Assembly (NCBI GenBank): GCA_021777365.1 | Contig: JAJYDP010000053.1 | Span: forward strand, 1 to 13,743 | Direction: 5' to 3' | Length of the DNA stretch: 13,743 nt | DNA from: Chloroflexota bacterium | GTDB lineage: Bacteria; Chloroflexota; Limnocylindria; Limnocylindrales; CSP1-4 | Shown: positions 1-9,652 of the stretch, piece by piece | Numbering within the stretch: the stretch's first letter is position 1 | Layout: the number at the start of each line of letters is the position of its first letter | Made by a program: the position numbers and the translations under genes | The notes under the pieces: model-generated | The model's database searches: none | What the model was told of the DNA's origin: nothing | What the model saw: the letters and a program-made list of their open reading frames with translations, nothing else

Positions 1-2
1 TG

Positions 3-428
3 TCCGGCCTGGCGCGGGCCGTCGCGGACGCGAGGGCACGCCGGTCGGAACTGCGGCGGGACGACGCACCGCTGCTCCTCGCCACCGTGCACGGCACGAA
101 GGGCCTGGAGTTCGACCACGTCGCGGTGGTCGGCATGGACGAGGGGCGGTTTCCCAGCGCGCGGAGCATCGAGGAGTCGGACGAGCCCGGTCGGACGCTG
201 GAGGAGGAACGGCGGCTGGCCTATGTCGCCTGGACGCGGGCACGCCGGTCACTGACGCTCGTCTACGATCCGGGCGCCCCGTCCCCGTTCCTGCGCGAGG
301 CATTCACGGACGCGGAGCTGCGACCCCCGGGCACCGGCGTTCCGCGATACGCCGGGGGCGCCGGCACGCCACGAGGCGTGCCGGACCGCGCGTCCGCCGT
401 TCCGCCGGGCCCTGCGCCGCGGGAGTGA
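3..428 (+). CDS. UvrD/PcrA-type ATP-dependent DNA helicase, C-terminal fragment
   Basis: This is the 3' end of a superfamily 1A helicase; the reading frame is open to the left edge, so the start lies outside the window. The 141 visible residues contain the two C-terminal helicase motifs. The first is TVHGTKGLEFDHV followed by GMDEGRFP, which matches UvrD motif V (GTKGLEF with the downstream P). The second is EEERRLAYVAWTRAR, which matches motif VI; its arginines contact ATP in this family. The family unwinds DNA 3'-5' in repair and replication restart. The protein ends about 60 residues after motif VI in a Pro/Gly/Ala-rich tail and lacks the long C-terminal Tudor-like extension of classical PcrA, so it could be a shorter UvrD paralogue. 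The stop codon lies inside the first copy of a 29-bp direct repeat. I am confident of the family, not of the exact subgroup. Confidence 0.9.
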   Translation, partial: SGLARAVADARARRSELRRDDAPLLLATVHGTKGLEFDHVAVVGMDEGRFPSARSIEESDEPGRTLEEERRLAYVAWTRARRSLTLVYDPGAPSPFLREAFTDAELRPPGTGVPRYAGGAGTPRGVPDRASAVPPGPAPRE

Positions 429-491
429 CCTCCGTCGGCCCTTCCGGCGGGAAGCCAGCCAAGCCCTGCGCCGCGGGAGTGACCTCCGTCG
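409..491. repeat. 29-bp perfect direct repeat, two copies, spanning the helicase stop
   Basis: Positions 409-437 and 463-491 are identical 29-bp sequences, 54 bp apart start to start. The unit begins GCCCTGCGCCGCGGGAG and continues through TGACCTCCGTCG. The first copy contains the helicase stop codon (426-428). The 25 bp between the copies do not match the sequence after the second copy, so this is two copies of a short element rather than a tandem array. Confidence 0.9.
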
Positions 492-511
492 CGCCGACGA
501 CCGGGCCCGCT

Positions 512-542
512 CGCGCGCCGGGGGAGACGATCCCGCCGCGCG
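512..542. terminator. Possible bidirectional GC hairpin between convergent genes
   Basis: CGCGCG at 512-517 can pair with CGCGCG at 537-542, and inside it GGGA (522-525) can pair with TCCC (531-534) across an internal loop. It lies between the convergent helicase and LysM genes, where a shared terminator would be expected. Neither strand has a T-run after the stem, so intrinsic termination is not clearly supported. The rest of 429-559 holds nothing else beyond the direct repeat. Confidence 0.3.
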
Positions 543-559
543 CCGGCAGTCCCGGCCCG

Positions 560-916
560 CTACGGCTTGGGGATACTCAGCTTCTCGCCGATCTTCAGCA
601 TGTTGGGATCCTTCAGCTGGGGATTGGCGGCAATGAGCTGCTTCACGTATTCGGCGACCGAGACGCTCCCGTGGAACTTCTCCGCGATCCCCCAGAGCGT
701 GTCGCCCTTCTTCACGGTGTAGCTCGTCGTGCTCGTCGCGGGCGCGAGCGAGGGAGCGGGGGTCGGTGTCTCGAGCGCGGGCGCGGCCGTGGGTGCCACG
801 AAGGATGCGGCGGGCGCGAGCGACGCGGGGGCCGCACTGGGCGTGGCGGCCGAGCCTCCACAGGCGGCGACGATCGACAGGAGGGCCAACGCAACCACAG
901 CCGCACGGACACGCAT
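560..916 (-). CDS. LysM-domain lipoprotein, secreted
   Basis: A 118-residue protein. Residues 1-19 form a lipoprotein signal peptide: MRVR, a hydrophobic core, then the lipobox VAAC with the acylated cysteine at 19. Residues 20-65 are a Ser/Ala/Pro/Thr-rich linker, typical of the stretch that spans the cell envelope. Residues about 66-116 are a single LysM domain (YTVKKGDTLWGIAEKF, then ANPQLKDPNMLKIGEKLSIP), which binds N-acetylglucosamine-containing glycans such as peptidoglycan. No catalytic domain is present, so it is probably a wall-binding or scaffolding lipoprotein. The ATG at 916 is supported by GGAGG at 927-923, seven bases upstream. The neighbouring MFS gene ends 122 bp upstream on the same strand, so the gene probably has its own promoter. 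Confidence 0.88.
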   Translation of the reverse strand: MRVRAAVVALALLSIVAACGGSAATPSAAPASLAPAASFVAPTAAPALETPTPAPSLAPATSTTSYTVKKGDTLWGIAEKFHGSVSVAEYVKQLIAANPQLKDPNMLKIGEKLSIPKP

Positions 917-977
917 GGCTTGCCTCCGACACCCCTCGCGCCGCCCGATCCCGAGCGCCGGACACTGCGCTCCGACC

Positions 978-983
978 AGTCTA
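978..983 (-). promoter_or_regulatory. Weak candidate -10 element for the LysM lipoprotein gene
   Basis: TAGACT on the minus strand (983 to 978) resembles a -10 box and would start transcription near 971, giving a leader of about 55 nt that carries the GGAGG site. No convincing -35 lies 17 bp upstream. This is suggestive only. Confidence 0.25.
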
Positions 984-1038
984 GCCAGCGCGTCCAGCAC
1001 GCGCGATGCGCGTCGCCGCCCGCGAGGTGCCGTCGCCC

Positions 1039-2367
1039 TCAGGGGACGGGGCGGGCGTCCCGGTGCCCGAGCAGCAGGGGCACCCCGACCGCCACCGCGC
1101 CCAGGGCCAGCAGGCCGCCGGCCGCCACGAACACCGCGCCCAGGCCGCCGCCGACCAGTACCGCTCCGATCGACGGCCCCACGATCCCGGCCACGTACAG
1201 GGGCAGGTAGACGAGGTTGAGGGTCGCCGAGCGGCGCTCCGGCGAGACCTCCACCGCCAGCAGGCCGAAGATCATGGCGCTGACCGCCGCCACGCACGCC
1301 GACCAGAGGATGACCGCGACCGCGAGCGCGCCGACCCCCGGCATGGCGGGCATGAGCAGCAGACCGAGGGCGCCGCCGACGAACGAGACGGCCAGCACTG
1401 GACGGAACCCGAACCGGTCGCCCAGCGGGCCGGCGATGGGCGAGGCGAGACCGCCCACCAGGGCTGCAGTCCCCGTCACGAACCCGATCGCCGCCGCCAT
1501 CTCGTGGCCCTGCCCCACCAGCCGCTCGACGAGCAGCGGCAGGAACGGGTTGGCGATCTGCCGGGCGAAGAAGGCTAGGCCGAAGACGAGGAAGAGCCTT
1601 CGCACGGCCGGGTCGTCGAAGACACCCCGGACCGCGCCGAAGGCCAGCGACCGGACCGATCCCTCGGGCACGACCTCGGGCCGCACCTCGCGGGATCCGA
1701 AGGCGAGCAACAGCGCCACGACCACCGAGAGCGCCGCCGAGAGCCAGTAGACGCTGGCGACCGGCATCCCGAGCGCGCTGATCATGATGCCGCCCATCCA
1801 GGGCCCCACCGCCATTCCTACCGGCGAGGTCGCCCCGAACAGGGCGATCGCGGTCCCCAGGCGCCGCCGCGGCGTGACGTCGCGGATGGCGGCCAGCATC
1901 ACGCCCGTGTTGCCGAGCTGGAACCCGACGAGCAGCAGGCTGAGCCCGAGCTGCCAGGGTGTCCGGCTGAGGGCCACCGCGCCGAAGACGACCGCCTCCA
2001 CGACCGCGCTGCGGATGATCACGGCCTTGCGGCTGTACTTGTCCGCCCAGACCCCCCACAACGGGACGATGGGGAGCCCGAGGACGAACACGAGGGAGCT
2101 CAGGACACCGATGGTGCGCCCGATCTCCGACTGGGGCACGCCCATCCCCTGCAGGTACGGGAGCATGAACGCGAAGACCTGGCTGACGCCGAAGGCCTCC
2201 ACGAACGAGGCGATGCCGTAGAGCGTGAGCAGGACCACCCACGGCTGGGCCGCCCGCGGCACTGCCGCCGGCCCCATCGCCGCGACTGTCGAGTCACCGG
2301 CTCCGGCGCCGCGTCCGGCACCGGCTCCCGGGTCGCCCCCCGCGCCCGCCCCGAAGGAGCCGCTCAC
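1039..2367 (-). CDS. Major facilitator superfamily transporter
   Basis: A 442-residue polytopic membrane protein of usual MFS length. After a Gly/Ala-rich N-terminal stretch of about 40 residues, hydrophobic segments begin at PWVVLLTLYGIASF and continue to VGVPLLLGH near the C-terminus, consistent with about twelve helices. The loop after the second helix carries an MFS motif A (GVWADKYSRK) and the second half has its counterpart (GPLGDRFGFRP). These mark secondary active transporters, often drug or metabolite exporters; the substrate cannot be read from the sequence. I chose the GTG at 2367 because its GTGA overlaps the stop of the upstream gene, which suggests coupled translation. The ATG at 2277, giving 412 residues, is an alternative that would remove the low-complexity extension, but it has no evident ribosome site. 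Confidence 0.88.
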   Translation of the reverse strand: MSGSFGAGAGGDPGAGAGRGAGAGDSTVAAMGPAAVPRAAQPWVVLLTLYGIASFVEAFGVSQVFAFMLPYLQGMGVPQSEIGRTIGVLSSLVFVLGLPIVPLWGVWADKYSRKAVIIRSAVVEAVVFGAVALSRTPWQLGLSLLLVGFQLGNTGVMLAAIRDVTPRRRLGTAIALFGATSPVGMAVGPWMGGIMISALGMPVASVYWLSAALSVVVALLLAFGSREVRPEVVPEGSVRSLAFGAVRGVFDDPAVRRLFLVFGLAFFARQIANPFLPLLVERLVGQGHEMAAAIGFVTGTAALVGGLASPIAGPLGDRFGFRPVLAVSFVGGALGLLLMPAMPGVGALAVAVILWSACVAAVSAMIFGLLAVEVSPERRSATLNLVYLPLYVAGIVGPSIGAVLVGGGLGAVFVAAGGLLALGAVAVGVPLLLGHRDARPVP

Positions 2368-2696
2368 GTCCCGGTGGCCTGGCGGCGGTCGAGCAGGAGC
2401 TGCAGCCGGTCCAGGGCATCGCGCAGCCGCAGCGCGTCGTCCGAGTCCCACGCATCGAGCACCGAGTCCCGCGCACCGAACGCCGCGCGCGCCCGCCGGG
2501 CGGCGACCAGCAGGTCCGCCCGGTCGCCGTCCTCGAAGACCGGCACGAGCGGCTCGAACAGGGCTGCCCAGCGCGCGTGGCCCAGGAGGCGCAGGACGCC
2601 GACCGCGTCCCGCACCAGGCGGGCGACCCGCAGCGCCGCCTCGTCGAGGGCGGGATCCTGCCAGCGAGGCGGTCCCGCTGGACGACCGGGACTCAC
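2364..2696 (-). CDS. Hypothetical helical protein, unrecognised
   Basis: A 110-residue protein that I do not recognise. It is rich in Ala, Arg, Leu and Asp and reads as amphipathic helices (ARLVRDAVGVLRLLGHARW, then ADLLVAARRARAAFG, then LRDALDRLQLLLDRR), with no signal peptide, membrane segment or cysteines. The start is a GTG at 2696 without a clear ribosome site; the frame remains open upstream, so the true start is uncertain. It sits 58 bp after the DUF6941-like gene, and its TGA overlaps the GTG of the MFS transporter gene by four bases. The overlap is the best evidence that it is a real gene and that it is co-expressed with the transporter. No function can be assigned. Confidence 0.6.
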   Translation of the reverse strand: MSPGRPAGPPRWQDPALDEAALRVARLVRDAVGVLRLLGHARWAALFEPLVPVFEDGDRADLLVAARRARAAFGARDSVLDAWDSDDALRLRDALDRLQLLLDRRQATGT

Positions 2697-2754
2697 GGAA
2701 TGGCGTGGCCGCTCGCGGGCCCGAGCGGCCCTCGCGGGCGCGGCCGCAGGTCGG

Positions 2755-3213
2755 TCACGCGCGACCGGTGGGCGGCGGGAATGGCGGGACGACGCCGCTG
2801 CCGGGTGCCGCGGAACTCCGCTCCAGCGTCAGCGTCATCCGCTTCCGCTCGGAACCCGCGATCAGGATGCGCAGCGAATAGTCCCCGGGCTCCGCGAAGG
2901 TCAGGTTCCAGAGGTCGAGGGCGAACGTCACCGACGTGTCGCCTCCGCCGGCGGCCCATCCGTCCGCGCGGATCTGCGCCTCGGCCCGGGAGAGCTCCGT
3001 GCCGTTCGGAGCGAGGAGGACGAAGCGCAGGTCGTGTTCCTGGCCGAGCTCGGCCGCCGTGACGGTCAGGCCGATGACCAGCGCCAAGTGTGGATGGACG
3101 AGGGGGAAGGAAGGACCCCCGATGCGGGTCACCCCGCCCCCGAGGACGTTGAACTTCTGGCCCGGGCGGGCGTCCGCCGCGTCGGCGAGGAAGGCGAAGT
3201 CGATGGAAGGCAT
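2755..3213 (-). CDS. DUF6941-like small beta-rich protein
   Basis: A 152-residue protein with no signal peptide or membrane segment. It opens MPSIDFAFLADAADARPGQK and continues FNVLGGGVTRIGG, a pattern I associate with the DUF6941 family of small proteins of unknown role, widespread in high-GC bacteria. Alternating hydrophobic and polar segments (LALVIGLTVTAAEL, DLRFVLLAPNG, YSLRILIAGSERKRMTLTLE) suggest a beta-sandwich. The last 18 residues are a Pro/Gly-rich tail. The ATG at 3213 has no Shine-Dalgarno sequence; a TAGCAT hexamer ends exactly seven bases upstream, the geometry of a leaderless message. It is the first gene of a likely three-gene run with the unknown helical protein and the MFS transporter. 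The family match is from memory of the N-terminal motif, so the gene is more certain than its label. Confidence 0.75.
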   Translation of the reverse strand: MPSIDFAFLADAADARPGQKFNVLGGGVTRIGGPSFPLVHPHLALVIGLTVTAAELGQEHDLRFVLLAPNGTELSRAEAQIRADGWAAGGGDTSVTFALDLWNLTFAEPGDYSLRILIAGSERKRMTLTLERSSAAPGSGVVPPFPPPTGRA

Positions 3214-3219
3214 GGGTGG

Positions 3220-3225
3220 ATGCTA
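3220..3225 (-). promoter_or_regulatory. Candidate leaderless -10 element of the DUF6941-like gene
   Basis: TAGCAT (3225 to 3220, minus strand) is followed by six bases and then the ATG at 3213. Transcription would start at or next to the A of the ATG. No -35 match is visible at the usual spacing. Confidence 0.3.
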
Positions 3226-3279
3226 CCGTGCCGGACCCTGCCCCCGCGCGTGCGCGCGCCTCGGGCGCCGGTCGAGGGC

Positions 3280-3320
3280 ACGCGCATCCGTCCCCGCCGC
3301 AGTCCGGCGGGGATGCGCGT
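3280..3320. terminator. Large GC-rich hairpin downstream of uvrA
   Basis: ACGCGCAT (3280-3287) pairs with ATGCGCGT (3313-3320), and CCCCGCCG (3292-3299) pairs with CGGCGGGG (3305-3312), leaving a four-base bulge and a five-base loop. That gives 16 perfect base pairs. The element lies about 50 bp past the uvrA stop and before the next gene on the same strand, so it is a likely transcription or mRNA end. It lacks a T-run, so intrinsic termination is not proven. Between it and uvrA the 12-mer GACCTGCGGCGG occurs twice (3344-3355 and 3357-3368). Confidence 0.45.
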
Positions 3321-3368
3321 CGGGGCCGGCACCGAACAGCGGTGACCTGCGGCGGGGACCTGCGGCGG

Positions 3369-6386
<3,018 letters not shown>

Positions 6387-6394
6387 ACCCGGCA

Positions 6395-6400
6395 AGTGTA
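6395..6400 (-). promoter_or_regulatory. Candidate -10 element for uvrA, near-leaderless
   Basis: TACACT (6400 to 6395, minus strand) is a good -10 match. It predicts transcription from about 6388, two bases before the uvrA ATG, in agreement with the lack of a Shine-Dalgarno sequence. The hexamer 17 bp upstream, TGTTCT, is a poor -35 and lies within the candidate LexA box. Confidence 0.4.
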
Positions 6401-6416
6401 GCCGGTCCGCGGAAAG

Positions 6417-6432
6417 TAGAACAGATGTGCTA
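6417..6432. promoter_or_regulatory. Candidate LexA (SOS) box upstream of uvrA
   Basis: TAGAACAGATGTGCTA is an imperfect 16-bp palindrome in which six of seven arm positions pair. Its core GAAC-N4-GTGC differs at one base from GAAC-N4-GTTC, the LexA operator core of Bacillus and Actinobacteria. It overlaps the decarboxylase stop codon and the -35 region of the candidate uvrA promoter, the right place for a repressor of an SOS gene. The site is seen; LexA binding is inferred. Confidence 0.5.
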
Positions 6433-7725
6433 CTCGGCGGAGGACGGCAGGCGCTGGCCCTCGAGCCAGGCCTCCGCCTCGCGCCGGGGGCGCACGAGCA
6501 CAGCGCGGCCAGCGGTGACGGCGACCTCTGCTGGCGCGGCGTGCGACAGGAACCACGGCATCGACTGGGTGTAGCCGTAGGCGCCGGTGTCCAGCGCCAC
6601 CACGAGGTCGCCGGGCCTGGGCTCCGGGAAGGCGTCGATCCGGTCGAGCACGTCCAGCCCGGTGCAGAGAGGGCCGACGAAGTCGACGGGGACGCGCGGG
6701 CGGGCGCCGGGTGCGACGACGGGCGCGTCGGGGGCGATGGTCGAGACAGCTGCGTCCGCGTCGGCGACGAGCCGGAGACGGTGGTGGCGTCCGACGAGCG
6801 CCGGCGCCAGGAGGTGGTTGATCCCCCCGTCGAGCACCGCGACGTGCCGCCCCCGCAGCCGCTTCACGTCCACCACCCGCGCGAGGTAGGCGCCCGCGGG
6901 GCCCACCAGGAACCGCCCGGGTTCCAGGACGACGCGCGTGCCGCGTGTGGCCGGGTCCGCGGCCAGCGCCTCGTCGAGGCGCGAGAGGATCCCGCCGAGC
7001 ATCGCCAGGTCGAGCGCGGCGTCGCCGTCCGCGTACGGGATCCCGAGGCCACCGCCCGCGTCGATGACCCGCAGCGGGAAGCCCGCCGCGAGCGCCAGGT
7101 GTCGCCCGGCCTCCACGGTCCGCCGGGCGTGCGCCGCCAGCACCGCGGCATCGCGCTCGGCCGATACTCCGAACGAGTGAACACCCAGGCACTCGAGCCA
7201 TCGCGACCGCACGCACGTCCGTGCCGCCGCCAGCGCATCCTCCCACGACATCCCGAACGCCTGGTCGTCGTGGGCAGGCAGGCGGATCAGCACCGGGGCG
7301 ATCCGTCGCGCCTGCGCGGCCACCCGTTCCAGCCGGTCGAGCTCGCCGGGCGACTCCACCACGACCGCGCGGACGCCGGCCTCCACGGCGCGCGCGAGCA
7401 GGGCGTCCGACTTGCCCGGACCCGTCAGCATGGTGCGTGCCGCGGGGGCGCCTGCCCGGGCGGCCGCCGCCAGTTCCCCGGCCGAGGAAACGTCCACCCC
7501 GGTCCCGGCCGCCACCGCGGCGGCGATCACGGCGAGTGAGGGGTTCGCCTTGACCGCGTAGGCGATGTCGAAGCGCGCGGGCAGCCACGCGCGGAGCGCA
7601 CGCACCCGAGCGTCCACGAGGTCCAGGTCGTACACGTAGAGCGGCGTCCCGTGGGTCCGTGCCAGCTCCTCCGGGTCCTGCCCGGCCAGGAGACCCCGGC
7701 GCCAGATGCCAGGGTCGGCGGTCAT
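6430..7725 (-). CDS. lysA: PLP-dependent diaminopimelate decarboxylase-like protein (LysA by context)
   Basis: A 431-residue fold-III (alanine racemase-type) PLP decarboxylase. Visible features are YAVKANP with the Schiff-base lysine at 59, the glycine-rich phosphate-binding loop GGGLGIPY (224-231), EPGR (268-271), GPLCTGLD with the catalytic cysteine at 354, and [10 protein letters not shown] with the cofactor-contacting tyrosine at 384. The gene is last in the dapB-dapA-dapD run, and its ATG overlaps the dapD stop (ATGA), so by context it should convert meso-diaminopimelate to lysine in the cytoplasm. Two signatures deviate from typical LysA: CTGLD replaces CESGD, and HSFGVSA replaces the HIGSQ-type segment. 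Both resemble LysA relatives acting on other substrates, including carrier-bound ones. The fold and cofactor are certain; the substrate is inferred from the operon. Confidence 0.85.
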   Translation of the reverse strand: MTADPGIWRRGLLAGQDPEELARTHGTPLYVYDLDLVDARVRALRAWLPARFDIAYAVKANPSLAVIAAAVAAGTGVDVSSAGELAAAARAGAPAARTMLTGPGKSDALLARAVEAGVRAVVVESPGELDRLERVAAQARRIAPVLIRLPAHDDQAFGMSWEDALAAARTCVRSRWLECLGVHSFGVSAERDAAVLAAHARRTVEAGRHLALAAGFPLRVIDAGGGLGIPYADGDAALDLAMLGGILSRLDEALAADPATRGTRVVLEPGRFLVGPAGAYLARVVDVKRLRGRHVAVLDGGINHLLAPALVGRHHRLRLVADADAAVSTIAPDAPVVAPGARPRVPVDFVGPLCTGLDVLDRIDAFPEPRPGDLVVALDTGAYGYTQSMPWFLSHAAPAEVAVTAGRAVLVRPRREAEAWLEGQRLPSSAE

Positions 7726-8543
7726 CGCAGCGCCGCCTCGAGCGCGGTCCGGGCGGACGTCCCCGTGTCGCGCATCTTCACGATCGCCGCGCACTGCAGG
7801 CCGATCCCCTGCGCCGAGGCGAACGCACCGCGCGCGGGCCGGGTGGCGGGGACCACCACGGCACCGGACGGGACGGCGAGCGGGGCCTCCGGCGTCCCCT
7901 CCAGCACCCGCTCGCCGACCAGGTCGTAGAGCCGGCTCGTCCCGGTCAGCACGACGCCGGCGGCCAGCACCGCGCCGCGGCCCACCAGCACGCCGTCGAA
8001 GAGCCCGCACTGGGCGCCCACGAACGCGTCGTCCTCCACGATCACCGGTCTCGCATTGGCCGGCTCGAGGACGCCGCCGATCTGCACGCCTGCGGAGAGG
8101 TGGACCCGCGCGCCCACCTGGGCGCAGGAGCCCACCAGCACGTGGGAGTCGACCATGGTCCCCTCCCCGACCCAGGCGCCGACGTTCACGTACGAGGGCG
8201 GCATGATCACCACGCCGTCGCCCAGGTACGCGCCGGCACGCACGCTGGTCCCGCCGGGCACGACCCGCCAGGGGCCGTCGAGCAGGCGTTTCGTCGGGAG
8301 CGTGGCCCGGTCCCGGAAGACGAGGACATCCGCCACCTGCCACTCGCGCATGGCAGGTTCCCGGAACAGCCCCAGGAGCTCCCGTCGCAGGTCGGGATCC
8401 ACGCGCCAGCCATCGGGCGAGGCTGGGTCCGGCCAGGCCGCCCGCCGCCGGCCGGCGTCCAGGTCGTCGAGCAGCGAGGGCAGCGCGCGCGGCTCACCCG
8501 CCGCCCTCGCCGTCGCCGCCGGCACGGACGCGCGCGCGCTCAT
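7722..8543 (-). CDS. dapD: 2,3,4,5-tetrahydropyridine-2,6-dicarboxylate N-succinyltransferase
   Basis: A 273-residue protein, almost the length of the Escherichia coli enzyme (274). DapD transfers succinyl from succinyl-CoA to tetrahydrodipicolinate, committing the pathway to the succinylase branch. Residues 1-100 are the N-terminal helical domain. Residues about 100-235 form the left-handed beta-helix of hexapeptide repeats, with the family blocks MPPSYVNVGAWVGEGTMVDS (114-133), VGSCAQVGARVHLSAGVQIG (137-156) and GVLEP (157-161). LQCAAIVK near 249-256 is the conserved C-terminal strand. One familiar block differs: the GARSEVVEG segment of enteric enzymes reads GAQCGLFDG here. The ATG at 8543 overlaps the dapA stop (ATGA) and gives the family-length N-terminus; there is no clear ribosome site, which fits translational coupling. 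Confidence 0.95.
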   Translation of the reverse strand: MSARASVPAATARAAGEPRALPSLLDDLDAGRRRAAWPDPASPDGWRVDPDLRRELLGLFREPAMREWQVADVLVFRDRATLPTKRLLDGPWRVVPGGTSVRAGAYLGDGVVIMPPSYVNVGAWVGEGTMVDSHVLVGSCAQVGARVHLSAGVQIGGVLEPANARPVIVEDDAFVGAQCGLFDGVLVGRGAVLAAGVVLTGTSRLYDLVGERVLEGTPEAPLAVPSGAVVVPATRPARGAFASAQGIGLQCAAIVKMRDTGTSARTALEAALR

Positions 8544-9652
8544 GCCCGCGCCGCCGCGACACGACGCGTCCGTGCCACGCCGTGGGCCGTGGTCCACGCC
8601 GTTCCAGCGGTCGCCACCGGTGCGCCCGGCTCGGCCGTCAGCAGGCCCTCGTCACGCAGCAGTTCCTGGAGCCGCCCCCGCCACGGATCCTCCAGCGGGA
8701 GGAGCGGCAGGCGCAGGCCATCCCCGATACGACCCATCATGGCCAGCGCGGCCTTCACGGGCACCGGGTTCGGGCCGCCGCGGAAGTTCGCCCGGAAGAG
8801 CGGCAGCCAGCGGGCATGCAGCGCGCGTGCCCGGTCCCAGTCGCCGCGCAGAGCCGACGCGCACAGGTCGGCCATCGCGGCGGGGATCTCGTTCGAGGCC
8901 ACGCTGATGACCCCGTCGCCTCCCATCGCCAGGGCGGCCAGCGTCCAGGCGTCGTCCCCCGCCATCACGGCGAAGCCCTGCGGTCGGTCGCGGATGATGG
9001 TGGCGATCTGCTCGAGGTTGCCCGACGCCTCCTTCACCGCCACCACCCGCGGGTGCTCGGCCAGGCGCAGCACCGTGTCCGCCTCGACGTTGGAGCCCGT
9101 CCGGGACGGCACGTTGTAGACGATGATCGGCAGCCCGCCCTCGTCGGCAACGGCGGTGAAGTGGGCCGCGAGCATCCGCTGGTCGGGACGGTTGTAGTAG
9201 GGCGCCACGACCAGTGCGGCGTCCGCGCCGAGCGCGGCGGCGCGCCGCGTGGCGCGGATGGTGGCCGCGGTGTCGTTGGTGCCGGTGCCCGCGACCACGA
9301 CGGGCCGGGCGGTCGCCTGCCGGTCGGTCGCCTGCCGGTCGGTCGCCTGCCGGACGCCCGCACTGCCGGAGGGCGCGCCCGTCGCCGTGGCATGGGCCAG
9401 GGCCGCCGCCTCCACCGTGGCGGCGATGACCCGCTCCCGCTCGTCCGGCGAGAGCGTGGGCGCCTCCCCGGTGGTGCCGCACGGGACCAGGCCGTCGATC
9501 CCGGCCGCCACCTGCCAGGCGAGCAGCCGCCGGAGGGCCGGCTCGTCGACCGCCCCGTCGGCGTCGAAGGGCGTCACGAGCGCGGTGAACGCTCCGCGGA
9601 TCAAGGGATCGCGCGTCTCGATATCCCGGGTCGTTCCGTCGTTCGGGTTCAT
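8540..9652 (-). CDS. dapA: 4-hydroxy-tetrahydrodipicolinate synthase with an internal repeat insert
   Basis: A 370-residue DapA, the TIM-barrel aldolase that condenses pyruvate with aspartate semialdehyde. Family residues are present: the TTGE block at 60-63, PYYNRP (151-156), YNVPSRTG with the catalytic tyrosine at 179 and substrate-binding arginine at 184, and VVAVKEASGN with the Schiff-base lysine at 207. The protein is about 70 residues longer than usual. Part of the excess is N-terminal. About 30 residues (86-116) are inserted before the RPVVVAGTGTND strand and contain RQATD, RQATD, RQATA. The remainder is a Thr/Ala/Arg-rich C-terminal tail (341-370). The ATG at 9652 overlaps the dapB stop (ATGA) and also has its own AGGAGG at 9664-9659, eliminating doubt about the start. 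Confidence 0.95.
   Translation of the reverse strand: MNPNDGTTRDIETRDPLIRGAFTALVTPFDADGAVDEPALRRLLAWQVAAGIDGLVPCGTTGEAPTLSPDERERVIAATVEAAALAHATATGAPSGSAGVRQATDRQATDRQATARPVVVAGTGTNDTAATIRATRRAAALGADAALVVAPYYNRPDQRMLAAHFTAVADEGGLPIIVYNVPSRTGSNVEADTVLRLAEHPRVVAVKEASGNLEQIATIIRDRPQGFAVMAGDDAWTLAALAMGGDGVISVASNEIPAAMADLCASALRGDWDRARALHARWLPLFRANFRGGPNPVPVKAALAMMGRIGDGLRLPLLPLEDPWRGRLQELLRDEGLLTAEPGAPVATAGTAWTTAHGVARTRRVAAARA
9311..9355. repeat. 15-bp tandem repeat, three copies, inside dapA
   Basis: GGTCGCCTGCCGGTC occurs at 9311-9325 and 9326-9340, with a third copy at 9341-9355 differing in one base. On the coding strand it encodes the pentapeptide RQATD three times (last unit RQATA). Because 15 is a multiple of three, gain or loss of a unit would keep dapA in frame. 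Confidence 0.95.

Noticed and set aside
560..2242. A single 560-codon protein joining the LysM domain to upstream sequence
   Set aside because: The upstream part is an out-of-frame translation of the MFS gene; the lipoprotein signal and GGAGG define the true start at 916.
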